In this document: positions 34,544 to 42,106 of the stretch, piece by piece | Position numbering within the stretch: position 1 is the first letter of the stretch | Layout of the letters: every line of letters starts with the position of its first letter | Assembly: GCA_017384945.1 (NCBI GenBank) | Contig: JAFNSO010000013.1 | Span: forward strand, 1-49,963 | Length of the DNA: 49,963 bases | Reading direction: 5' to 3' | Source: Ruminococcus sp. | Lineage (GTDB): Bacteria > Bacillota > Clostridia > Oscillospirales > Acutalibacteraceae | The notes under the pieces: generated by a model | Database searches by the model: none | Told to the model about the DNA's origin: nothing | Seen by the model: the letters and a program-made list of their open reading frames with translations, nothing else | Program-made: the position numbers and the translations under genes

Positions 34544-36805
34544 TTACTTTACCTTGACTTTTACTGTCACGGTCTTGGACTTAGCCTTGTAGGAGCTGTT
34601 GCCCTTGGCGGTGACCTTTACCTTAATTTTGTAGGTACCTTTCTTTGTGCCCTTTTTGACGGTGATCGTGCCGTTTTTGCTTATTGAAAGCTTTTTTGAG
34701 CCGCTGAGCTTTTTGTAGCTTACGCTGCCCTTCGCGTTTGTAACAGTGATCGCGTTTTTGATTTTTACGCTTGACTTCTTTGTGTTTTTAGACTTGACCG
34801 ACTTGGTTTTTGCCTTGACGGTTATTGTGTTCGCCTTTTTTGAAGCCTTTTCGGTCGTAGGCTCGGTGGCGGAGTCTGTCGTCGGCTGAGTAACGGTCGT
34901 CGCTTGAGTAGCCTCGGTTGACTCTGTTGTCGCTTCTGTAGCCGCCGTTGTCTCCGTTGACTCTGTTGTCGGTTCCGCAACGGTTGTAGCTTGAGTCGCG
35001 GTCTCGGAGGGCTCGGTCGTCTCGGTTGTGTCTGTTGACTCACCCGTGAAGTCCGTAACTCCGCTGAAGGTGTGCTGTGAGCTTGTCAGTTCAAAATCAA
35101 CCGAACCGTTCGAGTTGACCTGCTGATTCTGACCGTCCTGACCGTTCGGTGGCGTCTGAGTGTTGCCGTCCGAGTCGGTCGGGGGCTGAGGAGGATTGCC
35201 GTTCTGACCGTCAGAGCTGCCCGAGGGAGCCTGAAAATTGCCGTCCGAATCGGTCGGAGGCTCGGGAGGATTGCCGCCGTCACCCGACGCGGGCTGTGAA
35301 GAATCCGTGCTGTTCATATCGGGAGGTGTCATCTGACCGTTCGGAGCCTGTCCCCCGGGGCCGCCTATAGAGCCTGCGGATGTATAGCACTGCTGAGTAC
35401 CCTTTGTATAGCTTGTAATCGTGGTATAGAGACCCTGCGACTGAGTTCCGACGAGCTCGCCGTCTTTGTAAACGTGGTATGTACCCTCGGTGAGCGCCGA
35501 TGAAGCGAGTACGAGATTTGTAAAGGTTCTGTCCGACTTATACGCTATAACGGGGTTATCGCTGCTGTCTGTTACAACAATTGTAGTTCCCTCGGGGAGC
35601 TGAGAGCCGAAGTTTAGGTAGATAAAGCCCTGCTTTGAATCGTCCTTGACTTCGTCGCTCATATTGCCTGTCGCCGCTACGGTGCCGCCGTTTATGTATG
35701 TACCGCTGTCGGAGTCGATACCTGCGTCCTGACTTTTTGCCGAGGCTCTCGCGGTGATCGTACCGCCCTCGATATAGATATAGCCGTTGGAGTCGATTCC
35801 GTCGCCCTCGTCGGCATCGGTGGAGACGTTTACAAGCATTGAGTTTACGTCAATATAAATCTTTGTTCCGCTTGTGGAAGCGTTGAGGCAGTCGTCGAGC
35901 GAGGTGATCGAGTAATCGCCCGTACCGCCCGTGAAGATGAGGTCGCCCTTTGTCTCTATTCCCTCGTCCTTGAGGCTTACGACCTCGAGCTTGCCCGAGC
36001 CCTTGAAGGTGAGAGCTGTGTCGGAGCTTATTGCGCCCGACTCGTGGAAGTAGTATTTCGGAGCGCCCTCAGCGAGCTTCTCGGCGTCAGCCGTTTCCTT
36101 CGCGAAAATAACCTTTTCCAGCTCGTCCGCAGAGTAGATTCCGTAGTATCCGCTGTAGGTCGCGTAATCGTCTGTCAGGCTGTCCTTGTCCATAAGACTT
36201 GTTTTGCTGATTTTGCCGCCCGAGATGTAGTTCTCTGTGCCGTCCTTGGGGATGATCGTCACGTTGCAGGAGGTGCTTGTTACATCCTTGTTCGCAACCA
36301 GAACAGCGGGCGTCTTTTTTGTCGAGGTCAGGCTAACGTTGTTGAGGATGAGGTTAATGTCGCCCGAAATCGTGTTGGAGTTAATCATAATCATTGTTTT
36401 TTCGGCTGTGCCCGTGAACTCGACGTTTGCCGCAGTGTTGATATTAATAGCGGTTATGCTGATATCCTCAACCTCGATTTCCTTTGTGTCGTCATCGAGA
36501 CTGTATTTTTTGAGGATACCCGTTCCGTCGAAAATAAACTTTGTAATGTAAATATCCGGCAGCTTTCCCGCCGTATACGCCTCGGTGAACTCGTCGAGGT
36601 CGTCCGTTGTGTATACCTTAATCGACTCAGAAGAGCCGTCCTTTGACACGGTAAGGTCGCTCAGGTTGACGGTGAAGTCGGCTGAAAGCTCCGAATCCTC
36701 CGCGAAAAAGGCAACCGAACCCGCGCTGAGCATAAGCAAAGCCGCAAGGAATACTGATAAGGTGATTCTTAGCTTCTTCGGGATTGTTCTCAAACTTTTT
36801 GTCAT
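34544..36805 (-). CDS. Cthe_2159-like carbohydrate-binding beta-helix protein with lysine-rich C-terminal module
   Basis: 753 residues, by coincidence or common design the same length as its neighbour. Signal peptide within 1-36 (ITLSVFLAALLMLSAGSVAF). The ectodomain contains the hallmark region of the Cthe_2159 family, including DEGIETKGDLIFTGG, TDADEGDGIDSNGYIYIEGG and KSQDAGIDSDSGTYINGG. That family forms right-handed beta-helices; the founding Clostridium thermocellum protein binds acidic polysaccharide such as polygalacturonate. A Pro/Gln/Asp linker (residues about 490-560), a Thr/Glu/Ala linker and the lysine-rich module follow. The promoter carries the shared direct-repeat box. Confidence 0.86.
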   Translation of the reverse strand: MTKSLRTIPKKLRITLSVFLAALLMLSAGSVAFFAEDSELSADFTVNLSDLTVSKDGSSESIKVYTTDDLDEFTEAYTAGKLPDIYITKFIFDGTGILKKYSLDDDTKEIEVEDISITAININTAANVEFTGTAEKTMIMINSNTISGDINLILNNVSLTSTKKTPAVLVANKDVTSTSCNVTIIPKDGTENYISGGKISKTSLMDKDSLTDDYATYSGYYGIYSADELEKVIFAKETADAEKLAEGAPKYYFHESGAISSDTALTFKGSGKLEVVSLKDEGIETKGDLIFTGGTGDYSITSLDDCLNASTSGTKIYIDVNSMLVNVSTDADEGDGIDSNGYIYIEGGTITARASAKSQDAGIDSDSGTYINGGTVAATGNMSDEVKDDSKQGFIYLNFGSQLPEGTTIVVTDSSDNPVIAYKSDRTFTNLVLASSALTEGTYHVYKDGELVGTQSQGLYTTITSYTKGTQQCYTSAGSIGGPGGQAPNGQMTPPDMNSTDSSQPASGDGGNPPEPPTDSDGNFQAPSGSSDGQNGNPPQPPTDSDGNTQTPPNGQDGQNQQVNSNGSVDFELTSSQHTFSGVTDFTGESTDTTETTEPSETATQATTVAEPTTESTETTAATEATTESTEATQATTVTQPTTDSATEPTTEKASKKANTITVKAKTKSVKSKNTKKSSVKIKNAITVTNAKGSVSYKKLSGSKKLSISKNGTITVKKGTKKGTYKIKVKVTAKGNSSYKAKSKTVTVKVKVK

Positions 36806-36868
36806 TTCAAAAACCTCTTTTCTCGGCGTTAGCCTTTGTATTTTACAGGTTTGTCCTGTGTTGGTTAT

Positions 36869-36899
36869 AGTATAAGGGCTGAATATTGAAGATTTATTG
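36869..36899 (-). promoter_or_regulatory. Regulated promoter of the Cthe_2159-like gene (direct-repeat box and -10)
   Basis: Minus strand: CAATAAATCTT and CAATATTCAGC (36899 down to 36878), with the same 25-nt distance to the -10 TATACT (36869-36874). It is divergent from the mgtE promoter. Confidence 0.58.
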
Positions 36900-36926
36900 A
36901 AAAAACTTAAAAACTTTAAATTAATG

Positions 36927-36955
36927 TTGACTTATCCACGCCGAAAGAGTAAAAT
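36927..36955 (+). promoter_or_regulatory. Promoter of mgtE
   Basis: TTGACT (36927-36932), a 17-nt spacer and TAAAAT (36950-36955). The transcript would have a leader of about 215 nt. Confidence 0.85.
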
Positions 36956-36979
36956 AACTAGTGGTTAGAGACCAAATCC

Positions 36980-37170
36980 AACAAAAAGTGAGGCGAGATG
37001 AATGGACGCGGGAAGTAGCAGCGGCGCCGCGGGAGGGCGAAGCGGTTTTGCGGGCGTTTATTCGTCGCGCGCGTAAGCTCACCCAATAAACGGATCGCAA
37101 AAGTCAGAGCCTTTTCGGGAGTTGACTTTTGTTATTCGCGGCGCCTTCTACGATTAGCTTTGGTAGGAGG
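36980..37170 (+). promoter_or_regulatory. Structured leader of mgtE, candidate metal-sensing riboswitch
   Basis: GGCGCCGCG (37023-37031) can pair with CGCGGCGCC (37137-37145), enclosing two further perfect hairpins: CGTTTATT with AATAAACG, and AAAAGTCA with TGACTTTT. The ends carry GTGAGGC (about 36989) and TCTACGATT (37148-37156), which resemble the termini of the ykoK/M-box magnesium riboswitch. The M-box core is not recognisable by eye. The ribosome binding site TAGGAGG follows at 37164-37170. Confidence 0.5.
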
Positions 37171-37178
37171 TATTTTTT

Positions 37179-38561
37179 ATGGAAAGGACAAACACAGTCA
37201 CCCTGTTTGAGACAATCGCGACTCTGCTTGAGAAAAAGCGTTACCCGACTCTCAGGGATATTCTTACAACAATGAACCCCGTCGACATCGCGGCGGCGTT
37301 CGAGGAAATCGGCTCAGAAAAATGCGCTCTGCTGTTCAGGCTTCTGCCCAAGGAGCTTGCGGCGGATACCTTTGTCGAGATGGACGAGGATATGCAGGAG
37401 GCGCTGATTCACGGCTTTTCGGACACGGAGCTGAAGGAAATCATCGACGAGCTCTACGTTGACGACGCGGTAGACATCATCGAGGAAATGCCCGCGAACG
37501 TCGTAAAACGTATTCTGCATCAGGCAGACCCGCAGACCCGAAGGGAAATCAACGAGATTTTAAAATACCCCGAGGACAGCGCGGGCTCGATTATGACGAC
37601 CGAGTGCGTGATCCTGCGCCCCGATATGACGGTTGAGGAGTCGATAAAGCGAATCAGAAGAACGGGTATCGACAAGGAGACGATTTACACCTGCTACGTC
37701 GCGGACGATTCGGCGACGCTGATTGGAATTGTCACAATAAAGAGCCTGCTCCTCTCCGAGGAGGACGAGCTGATCAAGAACATAATGGAGACTAACGTGA
37801 TCTCCGTAAACACCCTCGACGACCAGGAGGAGGTCGCGAAAATCTTCAACAAATACAACTTCCTCGCCCTGCCCGTTGTGGACAAGGAGAACCGAATCGT
37901 CGGAATAGTCACCGTCGACGACGCGATCGACGTTATGGAGGAAGAGGCGACCGAGGATATCCAGAAGATGGCGGCTATCACGCCGACAGCCGACAAGCCC
38001 TACGACAAGGTCGGGGTGTTCGAGACCTTCATCAGCCGTATTCCGTGGCTGCTTATCCTTATGATTTCGGCTACATTTACGGGAATGATTATAACAGGCT
38101 TTGAAAATGCTCTCGCGGGTTCGCTGGTGCTTTCGTCGTTCATCCCAATGCTGATGGACACGGGCGGTAACTCGGGCTCTCAGGCGAGCGTCACGGTTAT
38201 ACGTGCGATTTCGCTCGGAGAAATTGAGTTTAAGGATATTTTCAGGGTCATTTTTAAGGAATGCAGAGTGTCGCTTTTGTGCGGACTGACGCTCGCAGCG
38301 GCGAACTTTGCAAAAATTATGCTGTTTGACCGACTTGTCCTCGGCAACACCTCGCTGACGTTCCCCGTCGCGCTGGTGGTGTGCCTGACAATGGTGGTCA
38401 CGGTTTTCATCGCGAAGCTCGTGGGCTGTACGCTGCCGATGATTGCGAAGAAGCTGGGCTTTGACCCCGCAGTAATGGCGTCGCCGTTCATCACCACAAT
38501 AGTAGACGCGATTTCGCTTTTCGTATATTTTCAGATCGCGACAGCGCTTTTGCACTTGTAA
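37179..38561 (+). CDS. mgtE: MgtE-family magnesium transporter
   Basis: 460 residues. The cytosolic N-domain (about 20-130; superhelical, with repeated ELYVDDAVDIIEEMP) precedes two CBS domains (about 135-260; GSIMTTECVILRPDMTVEE, NFLALPVVDKENRIVGIVTV). Five membrane segments follow (about 285-455), including the pore-lining region with PMLMDTGGNSGSQAS and, near the end, PFITTIVDAISL. This is the complete MgtE architecture: Mg2+ binding between N and CBS domains closes the channel when cytosolic Mg2+ is high. The ATG has TAGGAGG 8 bases upstream. Expression is probably controlled by the structured leader. Confidence 0.96.
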   Translation: MERTNTVTLFETIATLLEKKRYPTLRDILTTMNPVDIAAAFEEIGSEKCALLFRLLPKELAADTFVEMDEDMQEALIHGFSDTELKEIIDELYVDDAVDIIEEMPANVVKRILHQADPQTRREINEILKYPEDSAGSIMTTECVILRPDMTVEESIKRIRRTGIDKETIYTCYVADDSATLIGIVTIKSLLLSEEDELIKNIMETNVISVNTLDDQEEVAKIFNKYNFLALPVVDKENRIVGIVTVDDAIDVMEEEATEDIQKMAAITPTADKPYDKVGVFETFISRIPWLLILMISATFTGMIITGFENALAGSLVLSSFIPMLMDTGGNSGSQASVTVIRAISLGEIEFKDIFRVIFKECRVSLLCGLTLAAANFAKIMLFDRLVLGNTSLTFPVALVVCLTMVVTVFIAKLVGCTLPMIAKKLGFDPAVMASPFITTIVDAISLFVYFQIATALLHL

Positions 38562-38570
38562 AACAAAACA

Positions 38571-38610
38571 ACAGCCGCGGGAAAGGCTTGGTTCCTTCCC
38601 GCGGCTGTTT
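38571..38610. terminator. Bidirectional terminator after mgtE
   Basis: 13-bp stem ACAGCCGCGGGAA (38571-38583) with TTCCCGCGGCTGT (38596-38608), followed by TTCGTTTATTT. It separates mgtE from the convergent five-gene operon. Confidence 0.85.
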
Positions 38611-38633
38611 CGTTTATTTGATTTTAAGCACTT

Positions 38634-39281
38634 TTAATTCTTGCTTTTTACCATAGAATTATGAATGAATCGTGCCAATAGCGCCATCAGGTATGTCGCA
38701 ATGAGGATAACGAACATCGTTATATACCAGTAGCCGCCTCGGTTGAAGGTATAGAAGTCCATCCAACCGCCGTTTTTTTCGCCGATTATTACAACCTCGA
38801 CGAGATAAACGGATCCGTACAGCACACTCGGAATCAGCGCGAGAAACGCCTCGGGGAGCCTGATTTTTACGTCCGTCTCGAGGAAAAGGAAAGTAACGAG
38901 CGCCGCGATGGGTCCCGCGAGGTGCATATAAAACGACGTTCCCAAAAGCAGGAAAACCGCGCCGTACTGCGGCAAAAGCAAGGTTATTACCGTCACGAAG
39001 GTGAGCATCACCGAGGTCATCCCGACGAACTTGAACAAAACAGCGCCGCGCGGAAGGGATTCTCTTTTCCCCTTTAAAATCTGAACCTCATACGGAATCA
39101 GGACGAGCGAGGAAAGCGCCGCGAGGATGTTTGAGTCGGTTGTGAAGAATTTGAACGAGTCAACCCCCGTCTCGACTAGCGGGTTGTTGCTGTAGAAAAA
39201 ATACGAAATCGTTATCGCCGCCGTTGATACGACCACGAGGATGTTGAGTATCAGCGCGGCGAGGTTTTTTTTGTTAACCAT
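38634..39281 (-). CDS. Pr6Pr-like six-helix membrane protein
   Basis: 215 residues with about six hydrophobic segments and almost no soluble part. The pattern YFTTDSNIL (here FKFFTTDSNILAALSSL), a central FYMHLAGPIAALVTF and a late YWYITMFVILIATY resembles the Pr6Pr family, related to FAR-17a/AIG1-like proteins, whose enzymatic role in bacteria is unclear. It overlaps the preceding 290-aa gene by 8 bp and is last in a five-gene operon. Confidence 0.68.
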   Translation of the reverse strand: MVNKKNLAALILNILVVVSTAAITISYFFYSNNPLVETGVDSFKFFTTDSNILAALSSLVLIPYEVQILKGKRESLPRGAVLFKFVGMTSVMLTFVTVITLLLPQYGAVFLLLGTSFYMHLAGPIAALVTFLFLETDVKIRLPEAFLALIPSVLYGSVYLVEVVIIGEKNGGWMDFYTFNRGGYWYITMFVILIATYLMALLARFIHNSMVKSKN

Positions 39282-40146
39282 TATGAAGCTCCGTTTCTAT
39301 CTTGTAAAAGACTCCTGAGAGCGGCGCGGGGAGCAGTCTGTCGTCCTGTATTGTGATTTCCGAGCCGTCAGAAAAGGCGAAGGTGATTGACTTTTTAATC
39401 ACCATACCAAAACTCCGCTTCGGAAAGTCGTCCCACAAAGGAAGCGCCGAATCACGTACAAGCGCTTCAATTCTGCCGAGCTTTTCGGGAGAAGCCTTTT
39501 CGTTATACTCGGAGACGCGGGGGTCGTCGAATTTGTAGACCTTTTTCAGATTAAGCTCTTCGCCGCGTTTTTCGAGCTCAAAGCGGGTGTAGCCGCCGCC
39601 GAGCTCCTCATAAAAGCGGACGGCGCAAAGCTCTCCGACCTCGGGGAAAGCCGCCCTCTCCCCCTTCATCGCGTCTTTAAAAAGCTTAAAGAGCTTGATC
39701 GCGAGCTCGATTTGAAAAATCGGGGTCTGATTGTCAGAAAAGCTGATTTCCTCGCCGCTTTCGTAGCGCGCGGAAAGCGAGCCGCCGAAGTTCATCGGGA
39801 GACCGTGGGTGAAGCTGTGGTAACCGTTGTTTTTCGCAAGCTCATACTCGCGGGCGAGCGCGTCGAGCGTCGGGAAAACGTCCCCGCTTATGTACGCCCA
39901 TTCAAGTCCTCTCTCACCGCCTGAAAAGCGGGCGTCGAGGGTCAGGAAGCTTCCGCCTCTAAGCCTTGCGGCGTAGACGGAGATAAAGTCGAGCCCACCG
40001 TATTCGCCGAGGGTCGAGCGGTCAACGGCAAGCGTCTCAAAGGATGACTCCGCCGTGAAGAAGGTCATTTTTCGGGAATTGATTGTCTTTGGAGCGGAGG
40101 AATCGACGTTTCTTGTCGTACCTCCGCAAATCGGCGTGTTGCGCAT
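39274..40146 (-). CDS. Unidentified 290-aa cytosolic protein
   Basis: I do not recognise a family. The ATG at 40146 has AAGGAGG upstream, 9 bp after the stop of the 645-aa gene. There is no signal peptide or membrane segment. The first 26 residues are basic and Ser/Thr-rich, followed by MTFFTAESSFETLAVDRSTL. The rest alternates short strands and helices with many aromatic and acidic residues (GLEWAYISGDVF, FSDNQTPIFQIELAIKLFKL). No catalytic motif is evident. Its placement between a secreted protein and a membrane protein gives no clear role. Confidence 0.7.
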   Translation of the reverse strand: MRNTPICGGTTRNVDSSAPKTINSRKMTFFTAESSFETLAVDRSTLGEYGGLDFISVYAARLRGGSFLTLDARFSGGERGLEWAYISGDVFPTLDALAREYELAKNNGYHSFTHGLPMNFGGSLSARYESGEEISFSDNQTPIFQIELAIKLFKLFKDAMKGERAAFPEVGELCAVRFYEELGGGYTRFELEKRGEELNLKKVYKFDDPRVSEYNEKASPEKLGRIEALVRDSALPLWDDFPKRSFGMVIKKSITFAFSDGSEITIQDDRLLPAPLSGVFYKIETELHNG

Positions 40147-40155
40147 AATTCCTCC

Positions 40156-42093
40156 TTATACAATCCTTATCGTGAGCGTCACTCTCTCGGTCTTTGAGCG
40201 GTAGAGGCTGTCGCCCTCTGCCGTAACCGAGAGGACGGCCGTGTACGCTCCCTTTTTGAGCGAGCACCTTTTGAGAGTAAGGACACCCGAGGTGAAATCG
40301 AGCTTTCCTGTCAGCTCCTTGCTTGTTCCGTCCTTCAAAACAGAGGTAGTGAGAGCGCCTACGGGATTTCTGATTACGGGCTGATATAGCCTCTGGTCGG
40401 CTTTTTTCAGGTCATTGAGCTTAACCTCGACCTCCGACGCTGAAACCGCAAGGGTATTATCGGCTTTCAGCTCCTCCTCAAGCGGTCTGATTGTATTGTT
40501 TTTGTCAAAATATTCAAAGCTAATCCTCGATTTTCCATTCAGAACATAAGGCTCAACTCCGCCGTAATACTGCGAGCGGCAGACGAGAAGTCTAAAATAC
40601 CCAGCGCCCTGCGGGACATCAAGCTCGGCTGATTCTGTGTTGTTCTTAGGCGGGATGTATGGCGAGAGCGCCGAAATAAAGCTTTTGTCAGCTCTGTACC
40701 AAAAGACGTTGTACATATATGTTTGGTCGCTGACGTTTACTTTCAGACGCTTCATATTGCCGCAGTCAACGTAATTTGAAGCATAGTAGTTACCAGAGGC
40801 GTCGGCGGTCTCGAGACCGTTCTGAGTGAAAATATTTGCGGTTTTGAACGCGCCTTGAGTGTTGAGTTCAGCCTTAAAATCGCCGTCAAAGCCGAGCTCA
40901 AAGCGTATTCTGCCGCCCGAAAGCGACTTTTTGTCGGTACCAGAGGGCAGACTTACGGAAAATCTGAGATATTTTACGTCGTCGGGGAACAGCGTTTTAC
41001 CGCTGAGATTTGTATTTTGCGGGGAGTTATATTTCTCTACAGGAATAAAGCTTTTGTCCTTGTCGTAATAGAAAACGCTGTACGACGCGTTCATATCGGG
41101 TACGCAGGCGTAAAATACATTAAAGCTCTCCGCGCTGAGATAGTCCGAGCTGAAAACGTTTTTTGAAGCGGTTTTCTCGCTTGCTCCCGTTGAGGGCGAG
41201 ATACCGCCCGCGCTCCACAAATCCCCTGCCGTCGTGGTGAGCGGCTGAGAGTTTTCGCCCGTAAAACAAAGCTTGTCGCCCTGCTCAAGCTGAGAGAGCG
41301 TCAGACCCGAGCCGTCAACATAGCGGCATACGAACAGTCTCAGGTATTTCGCGCTCTCGGGGGTCAGGTAGGAGGCGGTTTTGTTTATCGTCGAGCCCGT
41401 TTTGGTTTGCAGACAACCGATAAACGCCTTGTTTTCGTCATAGTAGAAGATGTTGTAGCGGCAGGTGTTGTCGAGCACCGTCGCTTTGACGGAGTTGAAA
41501 CCCTCGCGGGGGATAAAGTCCGTCCTGAAATACGCGCCCGAGTAATCTGAGACCTCGCCGCCCGAAATTGGGTCGAGTCTGCCGATTTGCCAGCAGTAGA
41601 AGGGATTTTTCTTTCCTTTTTCAATCTCAGTCAGACAGAAAACCCTGTTTTTACCGCTGAGTATCATAGGCTCGGTGAAATTCTTGCCGCTGAGCTCAAG
41701 CTTTTTCTTTCCCGCGCAGACAAGGCGCGCGAATACCGAATTGACCTTCGCCGAGGTTTTGCCCGAAAGAGAGGGCTTAGTTTCGCTTGAAGCTGCGGAG
41801 AGAAGCTTTTTGTTTGAGTTGTAGTAAAGAATGTTGTATTTTATATTATCGTCCTTCGGCTGAACGGTGATTTCATCGTAATCGGCGACGCACACAAAGC
41901 CCGAACGGACAAAATCCTCCGAGCCGTCCTCGGTCTGAGCCCCGCTCGTCGGGTCTAGGGAGCCGTACTCCCAGCCGCAGAGGAGCTCTCTTTCGGCTGT
42001 TCCGACGCTTTTTCCCGACGAAACGACCGCGCCCGCCGCGAGGGATGTCATTAGCAGAAGCGCCGCGGATAGTATTATCAGTAGTTTTTTCAT
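40156..42093 (-). CDS. Secreted protein of four related beta modules plus divergent C-terminal domain
   Basis: 645 residues, signal peptide MKKLLIILSAALLLMTSLAA. Four consecutive modules of about 115-130 residues follow, each with W/F near the start, an F/Y..S/T-x-F/Y..., then YNILYYNSNKKLLSA / YNIFYYDENKAFIG / YSVFYYDKDKSFIP / YNVFWYRADKSFIS, then KYLRLFVCR-type strands. I recognise no family name; the modules look like beta-sandwich binding domains. The last 100 residues are a divergent, less basic member of the shared C-terminal module (GAYTAVLSVTAEGDSLYRSK). It lies 13 bp downstream of the GDPD lipoprotein gene, suggesting joint action on a surface polymer. Confidence 0.78.
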   Translation of the reverse strand: MKKLLIILSAALLLMTSLAAGAVVSSGKSVGTAERELLCGWEYGSLDPTSGAQTEDGSEDFVRSGFVCVADYDEITVQPKDDNIKYNILYYNSNKKLLSAASSETKPSLSGKTSAKVNSVFARLVCAGKKKLELSGKNFTEPMILSGKNRVFCLTEIEKGKKNPFYCWQIGRLDPISGGEVSDYSGAYFRTDFIPREGFNSVKATVLDNTCRYNIFYYDENKAFIGCLQTKTGSTINKTASYLTPESAKYLRLFVCRYVDGSGLTLSQLEQGDKLCFTGENSQPLTTTAGDLWSAGGISPSTGASEKTASKNVFSSDYLSAESFNVFYACVPDMNASYSVFYYDKDKSFIPVEKYNSPQNTNLSGKTLFPDDVKYLRFSVSLPSGTDKKSLSGGRIRFELGFDGDFKAELNTQGAFKTANIFTQNGLETADASGNYYASNYVDCGNMKRLKVNVSDQTYMYNVFWYRADKSFISALSPYIPPKNNTESAELDVPQGAGYFRLLVCRSQYYGGVEPYVLNGKSRISFEYFDKNNTIRPLEEELKADNTLAVSASEVEVKLNDLKKADQRLYQPVIRNPVGALTTSVLKDGTSKELTGKLDFTSGVLTLKRCSLKKGAYTAVLSVTAEGDSLYRSKTERVTLTIRIV

Positions 42094-42106
42094 ACTAATC
42101 CCCTCC

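Noticed and set aside
37560-38555. 331-codon antisense open frame across mgtE
   Set aside because: Basic, His/Arg-rich translation typical of an antisense shadow of a strongly conserved gene.
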